Shown here: piece after piece, positions 1 to 7,725 of the stretch | How positions within the stretch are numbered: position 1 is the stretch's first letter | How the letters are laid out: every line of letters starts with the position of its first letter | Assembly: GCA_012839925.1 (NCBI GenBank) | Contig: DUMJ01000015.1 | Span: 1 to 34,424 of the forward strand | Reading direction: 5' to 3' | DNA: 34,424 bases | Source of the DNA: a bacterium | Lineage (GTDB): Bacteria; DUMJ01 | The notes under the pieces: generated by a model | Told to the model about the DNA's origin: nothing | Databases searched by the model: none | Seen by the model: only the letters and a program-made list of their open reading frames with translations | Made by a program: the position numbers and the translations under genes

Positions 1-341
1 AGCTCAGCACTGTCAAAGTTATCCGATAGCTTTTTAGTTATAGCATCTCTCTGTTCATTTGTAAGCTCCTTTACCCTTATTATTACACCATTTTCATCTG
101 TTTTCTGGATAAATGAAGACTCCACTTTTAACTCTGCCAGTAACGGTCTTATCTCTCCAACATTATCAAAACTTTTACCGAGTTTATACTCTATCAGAGT
201 CCCACCGGTGAAATCAAGACCAAAATTAAGCCCTCTGGTAAAGAATAACAGCACTGTAGAGATGATGACTAAAACAGCTACACCTAACCATATAGAAGAG
301 TGCTTTATTATGTTTATTTTAGAATTTTCAAAGTATCCCAT
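1..341 (-). CDS. secF: Protein translocase subunit SecF (partial, C-terminus outside window)
   Basis: SecF pairs with SecD in the inner-membrane complex that uses proton motive force to help SecYEG finish export. Only the first 113 codons lie in the window; the rest runs off the left edge. Visible are a short N-terminal tail, a first membrane helix at about residues 17-35 and then the family signature GLNFGLDFTGGTLIEY, where the first periplasmic domain begins. The ATG at 341 follows an AGGAGG that overlaps the secD stop codon, so the two are translationally close, the usual secD-secF order. Identification rests on the signature and on secD upstream. Confidence 0.93.
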   Translation of the reverse strand, partial: MGYFENSKINIIKHSSIWLGVAVLVIISTVLLFFTRGLNFGLDFTGGTLIEYKLGKSFDNVGEIRPLLAELKVESSFIQKTDENGVIIRVKELTNEQRDAITKKLSDNFDSAE

Positions 342-350
342 AAGTTCCTC

Positions 351-1586
351 CTATATCCCAAACGTCTTAGGGCTCTTCATAATCTTCAGCTGACTGAACA
401 GTTGAAACAGTATATGTGTAACTGTAATAGCGGTAAAAATACTGATTGCAGTCCCCAAGGCGAGCATAACAGCGAACCCTCTCACCGATCCTGTACCAAA
501 ATAAAATAAAACTGCAGATGCTATAAGAGTAGTAATCTGGGAGTCTAATATCGGTGCATAAGACCTTCTGAACCCGGCCTCTATACTGGACATTAGAGTT
601 TTACCCTTTTTTAACTCTTCTTTTATCCTCTCAAATATAATAACATTACCATCCACCGCCATACCCACCGACATTATCAGGGCTGCAATACCTGGCAATG
701 TAAGGGTAGCTTTAAAAACAGACACTAAACCGAGCAGAAGGGCAACATAACAGAGCAATGATATATCTGCTATAATTCCAGAAAATCTGTAATAGACCAG
801 CATAAATCCCATTATAAGTATAACTGCGATAACAGCGGCTCTTATACTGGCATTTATAGTGTCTTTACCAAGGGTAGGTCCTACTCTTCTCATCTCTATA
901 AGATTAAGAGGAACAGGAAGGGCACCTGCCCTCAATAACACCGCTAACTGGGTGGCAGAGTCCAGTGTAAAATTACCCTCAATCTGACCTTTTCCATCTG
1001 GTATCTCTGAATTAATCACCGGACAGCTTATAACTACCCCATCGAGAGTTATCGCCAGATATCTACCTATATTATTTCTGGTGAACTCGGCAAAAACCTT
1101 TGCTCCTTCTGGATTAAATTCTACCTCCACAACCGGTTTGCCAAATTGATCATACCCAACCCTAGCATCTTTTAAGTCTGCCCCTGTAAGTATCGTAGGC
1201 GCATCAGTTAGCTTTGTCCCCTCTTCAACATATCTTGTTCCGGTATCTTTAAACTCCAATAAAGCAGTCTTTCCTATAAGATCTATGGCAGACTGTGGGT
1301 CCTCCTGATAACCTGGAAGTTCAACAACCAGTCTTCTATCTCCTTCTCTCTGGATTATGGGCTCTGTAATACCCAGTTGATTTATTCTGGAGTCAATTAT
1401 CGCCTGGACCCTGCTTAAGGTATCTCCAGTTACTTTTATCTGGGGAGTATCCTGAGCTTCAAATACAAGATGAACTCCACCTTGAAGGTCTAACCCCAAT
1501 TTAACAGATTGTCTAAGAAAAACCCATACACTTAAACCAATTAACACAACAATTATCGCAACTTTAATCGGAAGTCCTATACGCAT
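351..1586 (-). CDS. secD: Protein translocase subunit SecD
   Basis: SecD is the larger partner of SecF in the membrane export motor. The 411-residue protein has the short form common outside Proteobacteria (E. coli SecD is about 615). One N-terminal helix (about 8-26) is followed by GLDLQGGVHLVFEAQ (31-45), a periplasmic domain with the typical LVVELPGYQ segment, and about five C-terminal membrane helices from about 230 on, with the conserved GMAVDGNVIIFERIKEE motif. The ATG is preceded by GGAGGAG. It starts only 11 bp after the amino-acid ABC ATPase gene, so it is probably transcribed together with the transporter, an odd partnership. Confidence 0.96.
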   Translation of the reverse strand: MRIGLPIKVAIIVVLIGLSVWVFLRQSVKLGLDLQGGVHLVFEAQDTPQIKVTGDTLSRVQAIIDSRINQLGITEPIIQREGDRRLVVELPGYQEDPQSAIDLIGKTALLEFKDTGTRYVEEGTKLTDAPTILTGADLKDARVGYDQFGKPVVEVEFNPEGAKVFAEFTRNNIGRYLAITLDGVVISCPVINSEIPDGKGQIEGNFTLDSATQLAVLLRAGALPVPLNLIEMRRVGPTLGKDTINASIRAAVIAVILIMGFMLVYYRFSGIIADISLLCYVALLLGLVSVFKATLTLPGIAALIMSVGMAVDGNVIIFERIKEELKKGKTLMSSIEAGFRRSYAPILDSQITTLIASAVLFYFGTGSVRGFAVMLALGTAISIFTAITVTHILFQLFSQLKIMKSPKTFGI

Positions 1587-1597
1587 ATCTCCTCCTG

Positions 1598-2326
1598 CTA
1601 ATATAGAATCTTACTCAGAAACATAACTGTTCTCTCTTCTTTTGGATTAGAGAATATCTCTTTTGGAGAACCCTCTTCTACTATATAGCCATTATCCATA
1701 AATATTATTCTATCGGCAACCTCCCTGGCAAACCCCATCTCATGGGTAACTATAATCATGGTCATCCCATCTTTAACCAGAGAGCTCATAACATCCAGGA
1801 CTTCTTTTATCATCTCTGGGTCCAACGCAGATGTAGGTTCATCAAAAAGCATTATATCTGGCTGCATTGCAAGAGCCCTGGCTATGGCAACCCTCTGTCT
1901 CTGCCCACCAGATAACTGACTCGGGTAGGCATAAAGTTTATCCTCTATCCCCATTCTGGCTAACAGTGAATTGGCTATATGTTCAGCCTCAGACCTGGAA
2001 AGTCCTTTAACCTTTACAGGAGCAAGGGTAACATTATCCAAAACATTCAGATGGTTAAACAGATTTATATGCTGAAAAACCATCCCTATTCTCTCCCTGA
2101 CCCTATCTATTTCTCTCCCATCCATACGTGTAATATCTATCCCTTCAAATATCACCCTCCCGGATGTGGGTCTTTCCAGAAGATTCACACATCTTAACAG
2201 TGTACTCTTACCAGCTCCACTGGGACCTATTATTACCACCACCTCCCCCTTCTCCACAACCAGGTCTACACCCTTTAATACCTCAAGGCGTTCGAACTTT
2301 TTATATATCTTTTCTAACCTAATCAC
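1598..2326 (-). CDS. Polar amino-acid ABC transporter, ATP-binding protein
   Basis: Cytoplasmic ATPase that powers import of a polar amino acid (GlnQ/HisP/ArtP family). At 242 residues it has the family's normal length. Walker A is GPSGAGKST (34-42), the Q-loop falls around VFQHINLF (83-90), the signature is LSGGQ (138-142), Walker B is IMLFDEP with D162/E163, and the switch histidine is H195. The start is GTG at 2326, overlapping the end of the permease gene by 8 bp, so the two are translationally coupled. The substrate cannot be read from the ATPase; Gln, Glu, Arg and His are all possible. Confidence 0.95.
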   Translation of the reverse strand: MIRLEKIYKKFERLEVLKGVDLVVEKGEVVVIIGPSGAGKSTLLRCVNLLERPTSGRVIFEGIDITRMDGREIDRVRERIGMVFQHINLFNHLNVLDNVTLAPVKVKGLSRSEAEHIANSLLARMGIEDKLYAYPSQLSGGQRQRVAIARALAMQPDIMLFDEPTSALDPEMIKEVLDVMSSLVKDGMTMIIVTHEMGFAREVADRIIFMDNGYIVEEGSPKEIFSNPKEERTVMFLSKILY

Positions 2327-2981
2327 TTACGCTCATTCTCCTCTCAGTATATCTAACAATAAGAGAGAGAGGGAGAGTAATAGCAAGATACATAAGGGCA
2401 ACGACAGCTAACACTTCAAAACTCCTGAAGGTCCTGCTTGTAATCTCTCTACCCACCCTCATAAGTTCTGCTATGGCTATTGTTGATGCGAGAGAAGAGT
2501 CCTTTAACATGGCAATAAACTCATTTCCCAGTGGTGGAAGTATTCTCTTAAATGCCTGGGGAAGAATTATATATCTCATTGCCTGCAGATATGAAAGTCC
2601 AAGAGACCTGGCTGCCTCCATCTGACCTCTCTCTATAGATTGTATCCCACCTCTGAATATCTCTGTAACATAGGCACCACTATTTATACCCATAGCAATT
2701 ACAGCAGAGGTAAAAGGTGGTAGATTTATACCTAAAGAGGGAAGCCCAAAATATACTATGAAGAGCTGAGCAAGAAGGGGCGTCCCTCTTATAATCTCTA
2801 CATAGATGGTGGAGGGGATAAAAAGAAGAGGTCTTTTCGAAACCCTCGCTATTCCACCAAATATTCCGATAAGTACCCCTATACCTACCGATATGATGGT
2901 AAGTTCAACCGTCATCAAAGTCCCCTTCCCAAGATGGGGGAGTATACTCATCAAAAATGGAAAGAATGGTTCATCAGACAT
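2319..2981 (-). CDS. Polar amino-acid ABC transporter, permease
   Basis: Membrane subunit of the HisM/GlnP/ArtQ family, 220 residues. It begins with the typical helix around [16 protein letters not shown] and has the family segment [20 protein letters not shown] near residue 63. The EAA loop that docks on the ATPase reads [20 protein letters not shown] at about 142-161. It probably works as a homodimer, since only one permease gene is present. It starts with ATG 8 bp after the binding-protein gene and overlaps the ATPase gene by 8 bp. Confidence 0.95.
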   Translation of the reverse strand: MSDEPFFPFLMSILPHLGKGTLMTVELTIISVGIGVLIGIFGGIARVSKRPLLFIPSTIYVEIIRGTPLLAQLFIVYFGLPSLGINLPPFTSAVIAMGINSGAYVTEIFRGGIQSIERGQMEAARSLGLSYLQAMRYIILPQAFKRILPPLGNEFIAMLKDSSLASTIAIAELMRVGREITSRTFRSFEVLAVVALMYLAITLPLSLIVRYTERRMSVSD

Positions 2982-2989
2982 AGATAGTG

Positions 2990-3745
2990 TTACCAGCTAG
3001 CCCATTTTTTTCTGAGCTCCTCAATAACTCCCTCTTTCTTTAGTCTTGCTATGACAGTATTTACTGCCCTTAAAAGTGCCTTATCTTCTTTACGGACAGC
3101 TATACCATACTGCTCTTTTGTAAGAAGCTTATTTATAACCTTAAGTCCGTCTGTACTTCTAACAAATGCCAGAGATGTCAGATCATCTGCTATTACTGCA
3201 TCTGCCCTTCCGCTCTTCAACTCAAGAAATGCACCATCTACAGTTTCAAACTTTCTGACCTCCTTCACCCCCGGTATAGACTCTGCATAGAAGTGACCGG
3301 TTGTCCCCAGTTGAACAGCCACTATTTTCCCCTGAAGGTCCTTCTCACCCTTTATCCTGTTATCATCCGCCCTTACAGTTATAAGCTGTCCGGCATTATA
3401 GTATGGGATTGAGAAATCCACCTGCTTTGCCCTTTCTGGTGTAATTGTCATAGCAGAGATAAGAAAGTCAAACTTCTTAGCCAGGAGTGCCGGGATAATT
3501 CCATCAAAACTGGTATTTACCACTCTCAACCTTACACCCAGATAATCCGCCACAGCCTTAGCTATATCTATATCTATCCCCACTATATTACCATCCTTAT
3601 CTACAAACTCAAATGGCGGATAAGCAGCATCACTTCCAACAACCAGTTCACCTCTCGCCTTTATTTCATCCACTATAGTCTTAGCCCAGGCAGAAGAGGA
3701 CAAGACCATAAAAATTAACAAGAACACTACCACGTATTTGGACAT
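2990..3745 (-). CDS. Polar amino-acid ABC transporter, substrate-binding protein
   Basis: Exported receptor (SBP_bac_3 fold) that delivers an amino acid to the adjacent permease. A Sec signal peptide ends at about residue 21 (AWA followed by K); no lipobox cysteine is seen, so it is probably soluble in a periplasm. The mature protein shows the hallmarks GELVVGSDAAYPPFEF, GIDIDIAKA and ITPERAKQVDFSIPYY. Arg105 is the expected ligand-carboxylate contact. It is the first gene of the transporter unit and has its own ribosome site (GGAGGTGAT) and an extended -10 promoter just upstream. Confidence 0.95.
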   Translation of the reverse strand: MSKYVVVFLLIFMVLSSSAWAKTIVDEIKARGELVVGSDAAYPPFEFVDKDGNIVGIDIDIAKAVADYLGVRLRVVNTSFDGIIPALLAKKFDFLISAMTITPERAKQVDFSIPYYNAGQLITVRADDNRIKGEKDLQGKIVAVQLGTTGHFYAESIPGVKEVRKFETVDGAFLELKSGRADAVIADDLTSLAFVRSTDGLKVINKLLTKEQYGIAVRKEDKALLRAVNTVIARLKKEGVIEELRKKWASW

Positions 3746-3773
3746 AACTATATCACCTCCAGTATTTTTAAAG

Positions 3774-3782
3774 ATTATACCA
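3774..3782 (-). promoter_or_regulatory. Extended -10 promoter of the amino-acid ABC / secDF unit
   Basis: On the minus strand TGG-TATAAT lies about 30 bp before the binding-protein start, a good extended -10 element. No clear -35 hexamer is seen 16-18 bp upstream. It sits in the short gap after rho and allows the transporter (and probably secDF) to be expressed apart from rho. Confidence 0.6.
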
Positions 3783-3799
3783 CAAAAGACGATTAGAAT

Positions 3800-5122
3800 T
3801 TAGGCAACTGCCCTTAAGTTCCTGAGAAAATCTTCATTCCTCTTGTATTTCGTGAGCTGCTCAATAAGAACCTCGGTGATATCTTCAGAGTCTATAGCGC
3901 TGAGCATCTTCCTCAATAGCCATACCTTCTTCAGCTCTTCCTCTGAATATAATAACTCTTCCTTTCTGGTACCTGACATCCTTACATCTATGGCAGGGAA
4001 TATCCTCTTATCAGCCAGCCTACGATCAAGATGTATCTCCATATTACCTGTCCCCTTGAATTCCTCATATATCACATCGTCCATCCTGCTTCCGGTATCC
4101 ACCAGGGCAGTGGCTATTATAGTAAGACTTCCTCCCTCTTCTATATTTCTGGCTGACCCGAAGAATCTCTTCGGTCCTCTTAGAGCGGTGGAGTCCAAAC
4201 CTCCAGACAAAGTTCTCCCTGTAGGGGGGACCACCTGGTTATAAGCCCTGGCAAGTCTGGTAAGACTATCAAGCAGAATAACCACATCCCGCTTTAATTC
4301 TACCAGTCTCTTAGCCCTTTCCAGGACAAGCTCTGCAACTCTCACATGCTGCTCTGGAGGCTCGTCAAAGGTGGAACTTACAACCTCACCTTTAACAGAA
4401 CGTTCCATATCTGTTACCTCTTCAGGTCTCTCATCTATCAACAAAACGATGAGATAAACCTCAGGGTGATTTGTCGTGATACTATTGGCGATCTTCTTTA
4501 AGACAGTAGTTTTACCAGCCTTTGGTGGAGAGACGATAAGTCCTCTCTGACCCTTTCCTAAGGGGGCTACAAGGTCTATAAGCCGTGTGGTTATATCCTT
4601 TGGGTCTGCCTCCATAACCAGTCTCTCTAGAGGATAAATCGGGGTAAGGTCATCGAAATGAGGTCTAATCCTGGCTTTATCTATAGGTACCCCATTAACA
4701 GTTTCTACCCTGACTATGGCTGGATACTTCTCCTGTGTTTGAGGTAATCTTACAGGACCCCTTATCAAATCACCCACTCTAAGACCAAGACGTCTTATCT
4801 GGGATTGTGATACATATATATCCTGAGAGGTAGGTATATAACCATCATGCCTCAGGAAACCATACCCATCCGGAAGTATCTCAAGGATACCCTCCCTAAT
4901 CTCTCCCATTGGCTCCTGAGGAGTTTCAGCAGGGGCTGCTGCTTTTACCTCCACCTTCTTTTCCTCCTGCTTTTCCTTCTCCTCTTTCTCCTTCAACACC
5001 TGGTATATCTTCTCTGCCAGATCTTTCTTGTGCATTCTTCTGGCACCAGTGATACCCAGTTCTTTCGCTATCTCGAATAATTCGAGTATCTTTTTGTTCC
5101 TTATCTCTTCTAATTCAGGCAA
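3800..5122 (-). CDS. rho: Transcription termination factor Rho
   Basis: Hexameric RNA-dependent ATPase that releases RNA polymerase. The 440-residue protein has an N-terminal Rho_N helix bundle (1-45), a short charged linker rich in Lys/Glu then Ala/Pro (45-72), an RNA-binding OB domain with DGYGFLR (85-91) and the ATPase domain with Walker A PPKAGKTT (199-206). Later come [25 protein letters not shown] and the GGLDSTAL Q-loop region, all diagnostic. The start is TTG at 5122, 8 bp after AGGAGG; no ATG gives a full Rho_N domain. It follows rarA by 12 bp. The linker is much shorter than in actinobacterial Rho. Confidence 0.97.
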   Translation of the reverse strand: MPELEEIRNKKILELFEIAKELGITGARRMHKKDLAEKIYQVLKEKEEKEKQEEKKVEVKAAAPAETPQEPMGEIREGILEILPDGYGFLRHDGYIPTSQDIYVSQSQIRRLGLRVGDLIRGPVRLPQTQEKYPAIVRVETVNGVPIDKARIRPHFDDLTPIYPLERLVMEADPKDITTRLIDLVAPLGKGQRGLIVSPPKAGKTTVLKKIANSITTNHPEVYLIVLLIDERPEEVTDMERSVKGEVVSSTFDEPPEQHVRVAELVLERAKRLVELKRDVVILLDSLTRLARAYNQVVPPTGRTLSGGLDSTALRGPKRFFGSARNIEEGGSLTIIATALVDTGSRMDDVIYEEFKGTGNMEIHLDRRLADKRIFPAIDVRMSGTRKEELLYSEEELKKVWLLRKMLSAIDSEDITEVLIEQLTKYKRNEDFLRNLRAVA

Positions 5123-5134
5123 GACTTACACCTC

Positions 5135-6424
5135 CTAAAAAAACTTTCTTCCTTTCCATAGTTTATTCAATCTCTCCTTTATATCTTTTTCTAAACCTTC
5201 AGAAGAAGGTTCATAATATCTCCTTCCCGAGAGCGACCCGGGAAGATAATCCTGGAACACAAAGTGGTCTGGAAAATCGTGGGGATAGCGATATCCAGAA
5301 TCCTCTACATTTCTGAGATGCATAGGGACATCACCCAGTACTTCATCTCTCAGGTCCTTCCTCACCCTAGAGATCGCATTATAAGCAGAGTTGCTCTTTG
5401 GAGCACTGGCTATATATATGGCTGCCTGAACCAGAGGTATTATAGCTTCAGGCAATCCAACATACTCCAGAGCCTGACTGGCATTTACTGCAATTACCAG
5501 AGCCATGGGGTCTGCATTACCAACATCTTCTGCAGATTGTATTATCATTCTTCTGGCTATAAATCTCGGGTCTTCCCCAGAATCTATCATCCTCACGAGC
5601 CAGTATACACTGGCATCAGGGTCTGATCCTCTCAGACTCTTTATAAACGCAGATATAAGGTTATAGTGCTCCTCTCCGTGCTCATCATACTTGAAAAGCC
5701 TCTCAGTAAATAATCTCTCTATATCAGACGGTTCGATTGTGTCCCTGTTTTCACCTCTAACAAGAAGAGCAGATTCTTCAAGAAGATTCAGAGCCTGTCT
5801 TGCATCTCTGTTTGCATATCTCATTATAAGGGCTCTGGCAGGTTCGGTTAACCTTATATTAAAAGACCCCAGACCTTCCTCTTCGCTTATAGCTCTATCT
5901 ATAATTCTAGATATATCTTCATCTGTTAACGGTTCAAGTTTTAATACCCTGCATCTTGATATCAGGGTACCGTTAAGAGTGAAGTAGGGGTTCTCAGTGG
6001 TAGCCCCAAGAAGTATTATAGTCCCATCTTCCACATATGGTAATAGCACATCCTGTTGAGCCCTGTTAAACCTGTGAATCTCATCTATAAAAAGAATAGT
6101 CTTTCTCGAATAGAGCTTCCTATCTTCCTCTGCTTTGGCAAAGGCTTTTTTTAACTCTGCCACCCCACTCAAGACTGCATTCACCTTTATAAAATTGCAT
6201 CTGGAGCTTTTAGCTATTATCAATGCGAGTGTAGTCTTTCCACACCCGGGAGGACCCCAGAGGATTATAGATGGAGGAGGCTCTCCCTTCTCTATAATCC
6301 TCTTTATAAAGCCGTTATCTCCAACCAGATGTCTCTGCCCTAAAAATTCTGACAGGGTCCCTGGTCTTACCCTGGCAGCTAACGGAACTTTTTTTTCAGT
6401 ACCAAAATTAAACAGATCACCCAT
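5135..6424 (-). CDS. rarA: Replication-associated recombination protein RarA (MgsA), AAA+ ATPase
   Basis: Clamp-loader-like AAA+ ATPase that acts at stalled forks and single-strand gaps. The 429 residues match the family (430-450). It shows the LSEFLGQRHLVG box, Walker A GPPGCGKTT (57-65), Walker B LFIDEIHRFN with D114/E115, sensor 1 GATTENPYF and the sensor 2 region RDARQALNLLE. The C-terminal tetramer domain includes SLRGSDPDASVYWLVRM and RRMIIQSAEDVGNADP. It begins 3 bp after the zinc-ribbon gene and is followed by rho after 12 bp. The same strand carries 6S RNA upstream; rarA near 6S RNA is, from memory, a recurring arrangement in Firmicutes. Confidence 0.96.
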   Translation of the reverse strand: MGDLFNFGTEKKVPLAARVRPGTLSEFLGQRHLVGDNGFIKRIIEKGEPPPSIILWGPPGCGKTTLALIIAKSSRCNFIKVNAVLSGVAELKKAFAKAEEDRKLYSRKTILFIDEIHRFNRAQQDVLLPYVEDGTIILLGATTENPYFTLNGTLISRCRVLKLEPLTDEDISRIIDRAISEEEGLGSFNIRLTEPARALIMRYANRDARQALNLLEESALLVRGENRDTIEPSDIERLFTERLFKYDEHGEEHYNLISAFIKSLRGSDPDASVYWLVRMIDSGEDPRFIARRMIIQSAEDVGNADPMALVIAVNASQALEYVGLPEAIIPLVQAAIYIASAPKSNSAYNAISRVRKDLRDEVLGDVPMHLRNVEDSGYRYPHDFPDHFVFQDYLPGSLSGRRYYEPSSEGLEKDIKERLNKLWKGRKFF

Positions 6425-6427
6425 AAA

Positions 6428-6673
6428 TTATACTAACCTATGTCTATCGATCTTCTTACCACAGTACGGACATATCCCCCAGTTAGGCTCCACTGGCATC
6501 TTGCAGTACTGACATACCTCTGAAAGCCCCTTTCCGCAGTAAGGACAATTATCAGCATCCTTTGGAATCATCCTCCCACAGAATGGACATTTCTTCTGAT
6601 TCTTCCTCTTATTCCTCCCAACGAGCCAAAAAATAAGAATAACAACTAGAAAAATTATCCATATTGCGAACAA
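6428..6673 (-). CDS. Small membrane-anchored double zinc-ribbon protein
   Basis: An 81-residue protein with one N-terminal membrane helix (about 3-19), a basic stretch (RNKRKNQKK) and eight cysteines in two CxxC...CxxC ribbons: C29/C32 with C43/C46, and C54/C57 with C68/C71. The ribbons should face the cytoplasm under the positive-inside rule. Such proteins are common and of unknown role; they may hold nucleic acid or a partner at the membrane. The start is TTG at 6673 behind GGGAGGAAG. It sits 3 bp before rarA and 11 bp after the RseC-like gene, so it is within the same transcript. Confidence 0.8.
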   Translation of the reverse strand: MFAIWIIFLVVILIFWLVGRNKRKNQKKCPFCGRMIPKDADNCPYCGKGLSEVCQYCKMPVEPNWGICPYCGKKIDRHRLV

Positions 6674-6684
6674 TTGCTTCCTCC

Positions 6685-7083
6685 CTAAACTATTAATTCT
6701 ATCTCTTGGGGAAACCTAATCTTCTTATCTAAAAACCTGTCAATTAAGAAAGATATACCCATAAATAAAAAACCAGAAACAATCTTTAATAATTCAGATG
6801 AAAAAAGAAGACCTCCCAAAAAATAACCAGTAATCAACGCGATAACAGGCACGATATAAATAACAAAGGCAGACAAAATTACATACTTATCTTTTGTCCT
6901 TATTCTTACCTCATCTCCAACTTTCACATCCCTATCCACGTTAACTTTCAATAATACCGAACCGTCTGCAGATATAGGACAGATTCCACAAGACTTGCAT
7001 CTTTCACTCCTTGGGACAGCAATCTCCACAGTATCTCCTTCAACCTTTACCACTTTTCCATTTGAAACTGGTTCACTTAACAT
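6685..7083 (-). CDS. RseC/MucC-like membrane redox protein
   Basis: The 132 residues match the SoxR-reducing/RseC-MucC family: an N-terminal beta-rich domain with a cysteine cluster SERCKSCGICP (C29, C32, C35), the GDEVRI segment, two membrane helices (about 67-90 and 97-117) and a short tail. E. coli RseC works with the Rsx electron-transfer complex to keep SoxR reduced, and in Rnf-bearing anaerobes relatives accompany Rnf. No rnf/rsx gene is in this window, so the partner is unknown. The cluster may bind an Fe-S centre. It overlaps the preceding CxxC gene by 11 bp, so it is probably translationally coupled. Confidence 0.82.
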   Translation of the reverse strand: MLSEPVSNGKVVKVEGDTVEIAVPRSERCKSCGICPISADGSVLLKVNVDRDVKVGDEVRIRTKDKYVILSAFVIYIVPVIALITGYFLGGLLFSSELLKIVSGFLFMGISFLIDRFLDKKIRFPQEIELIV

Positions 7084-7366
7084 CAGGTTCTATTAATTTC
7101 CCCCCTGTAACCTGAGAAGATATCATCTCAAAATTAGAATTAAAGACAAACTCGACCTGGATGAGATTAAAGCACTTCTGTCCAAGCACATCCTTACGAT
7201 AGATATAATGAGTTACCCTTCCCTTTTCATCGTACTCAGGGGAAGGTTCATTCATCCTGTCCATCCTTACCCTTATCTCTTCTCCACATCTATTACACTT
7301 CACAGTATAATAAAAATTCCTGTCCTGCTGAGGGCTCTTTTGAAAGAGTCTGGAGAATAAACCCAT
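7073..7366 (-). CDS. Small conserved-looking CxxC protein, function unknown
   Basis: A 97-residue protein of no family I can name. After a basic N-terminus it has TVKCNRCGEEIRVR (C24, C27) and a third cysteine at C65 in LGQKCFNLIQVEF, with beta-rich predicted segments; it resembles a single zinc-ribbon half with an incomplete ligand set. There is no signal peptide. The ATG follows AAGGAG, which lies directly after the 3' end of the 6S RNA. It overlaps the RseC-like gene by 11 bp. Its place in a run of cysteine-rich small genes suggests a metal or redox role, but that is inference only. Confidence 0.75.
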   Translation of the reverse strand: MGLFSRLFQKSPQQDRNFYYTVKCNRCGEEIRVRMDRMNEPSPEYDEKGRVTHYIYRKDVLGQKCFNLIQVEFVFNSNFEMISSQVTGGKLIEPDVK

Positions 7367-7381
7367 TCAGAAATCTCCTTA

Positions 7382-7563
7382 TTAAACCCCGCCATGCCGT
7401 ATGCGCTTTGTTCCCGAACCCCGGAAACAACTTTTGTGCCTTCCCAGGAATTTCATGAAGCTCCTCTCGAAGCCTCTAATCCATTCCTGGAGTGAGGCAC
7501 ACCACGTGTGAATGTTGGCTCGGAACACGTCTTGCGCAACTCGCACATGGCAGGGTTATTTTC
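7382..7563 (-). ncRNA. ssrS: 6S RNA (RNA polymerase holoenzyme mimic)
   Basis: About 180 nt on the minus strand fold into one long rod. The ends pair over 12 bp (7385-7396 with 7547-7558, one G-U). A large internal bubble follows. Then UGUUCC/GGAACA with GAGCC/GGUUC, an arm of GUGCC and CCAGGAAU with their complements, and a terminal hairpin. Segments match 6S landmarks: a 5' CCCUGCCAUGUGCG, then GUUCCGAGCCAACAUU (compare CCUGAGCCGAUAUU in E. coli), and a 3' GGUUCGGGAACAAAGCGCA followed by GGCAUGGCGGGG. The RNA should bind housekeeping RNA polymerase and template short pRNAs. SRP RNA and tmRNA landmarks are absent. The ends are estimates. Confidence 0.85.
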
Positions 7564-7570
7564 CATTTAT

Positions 7571-7599
7571 ATAATATCATAACATAAGAATAAGTTCAA
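7571..7599 (-). promoter_or_regulatory. Promoter of 6S RNA and probably of the rarA-rho transcript
   Basis: On the minus strand TTGAAC (7594-7599) and TATTAT (7571-7576) are separated by exactly 17 bp. The preceding bases give ATGATATTAT, an extended -10 form. The start point would be at about 7563, fitting the 5' end of the RNA fold. Confidence 0.8.
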
Positions 7600-7642
7600 T
7601 ATAATCCCCCAAATCTATTTATATCCAAGAACTAATGATACT

Positions 7643-7656
7643 TAAAAGCGCTTTTA
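7643..7656. repeat. Perfect 14-bp palindrome between 6S RNA and dnaA
   Basis: TAAAAGCGCTTTTA is a perfect palindrome in the 160-bp divergent gap, upstream of both the putative dnaA promoter and the 6S promoter. It could be an operator for a dimeric regulator; no known site is recognised. Confidence 0.4.
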
Positions 7657-7671
7657 TAAAAATACCCCACC

Positions 7672-7701
7672 TTTACACCTCTATACTTTTTATAGTAAAA
7701 T
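7672..7701 (+). promoter_or_regulatory. Putative dnaA promoter
   Basis: TTTACA (7672-7677) and TAAAAT (7696-7701) with an 18-bp spacer lie about 24 bp before the dnaA start. The hexamers are moderate. The ribosome site GGGAGG at 7714-7719 follows. Confidence 0.5.
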
Positions 7702-7725
7702 CCACTTAAGAGTGGGAGGGATAAT

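Noticed and set aside
7382..7563. SRP RNA or tmRNA for the structured RNA
   Set aside because: The SRP S-domain GGAAGG...AGCA loop and the tmRNA tRNA-like ends are absent; 5' and 3' blocks fit 6S RNA instead.
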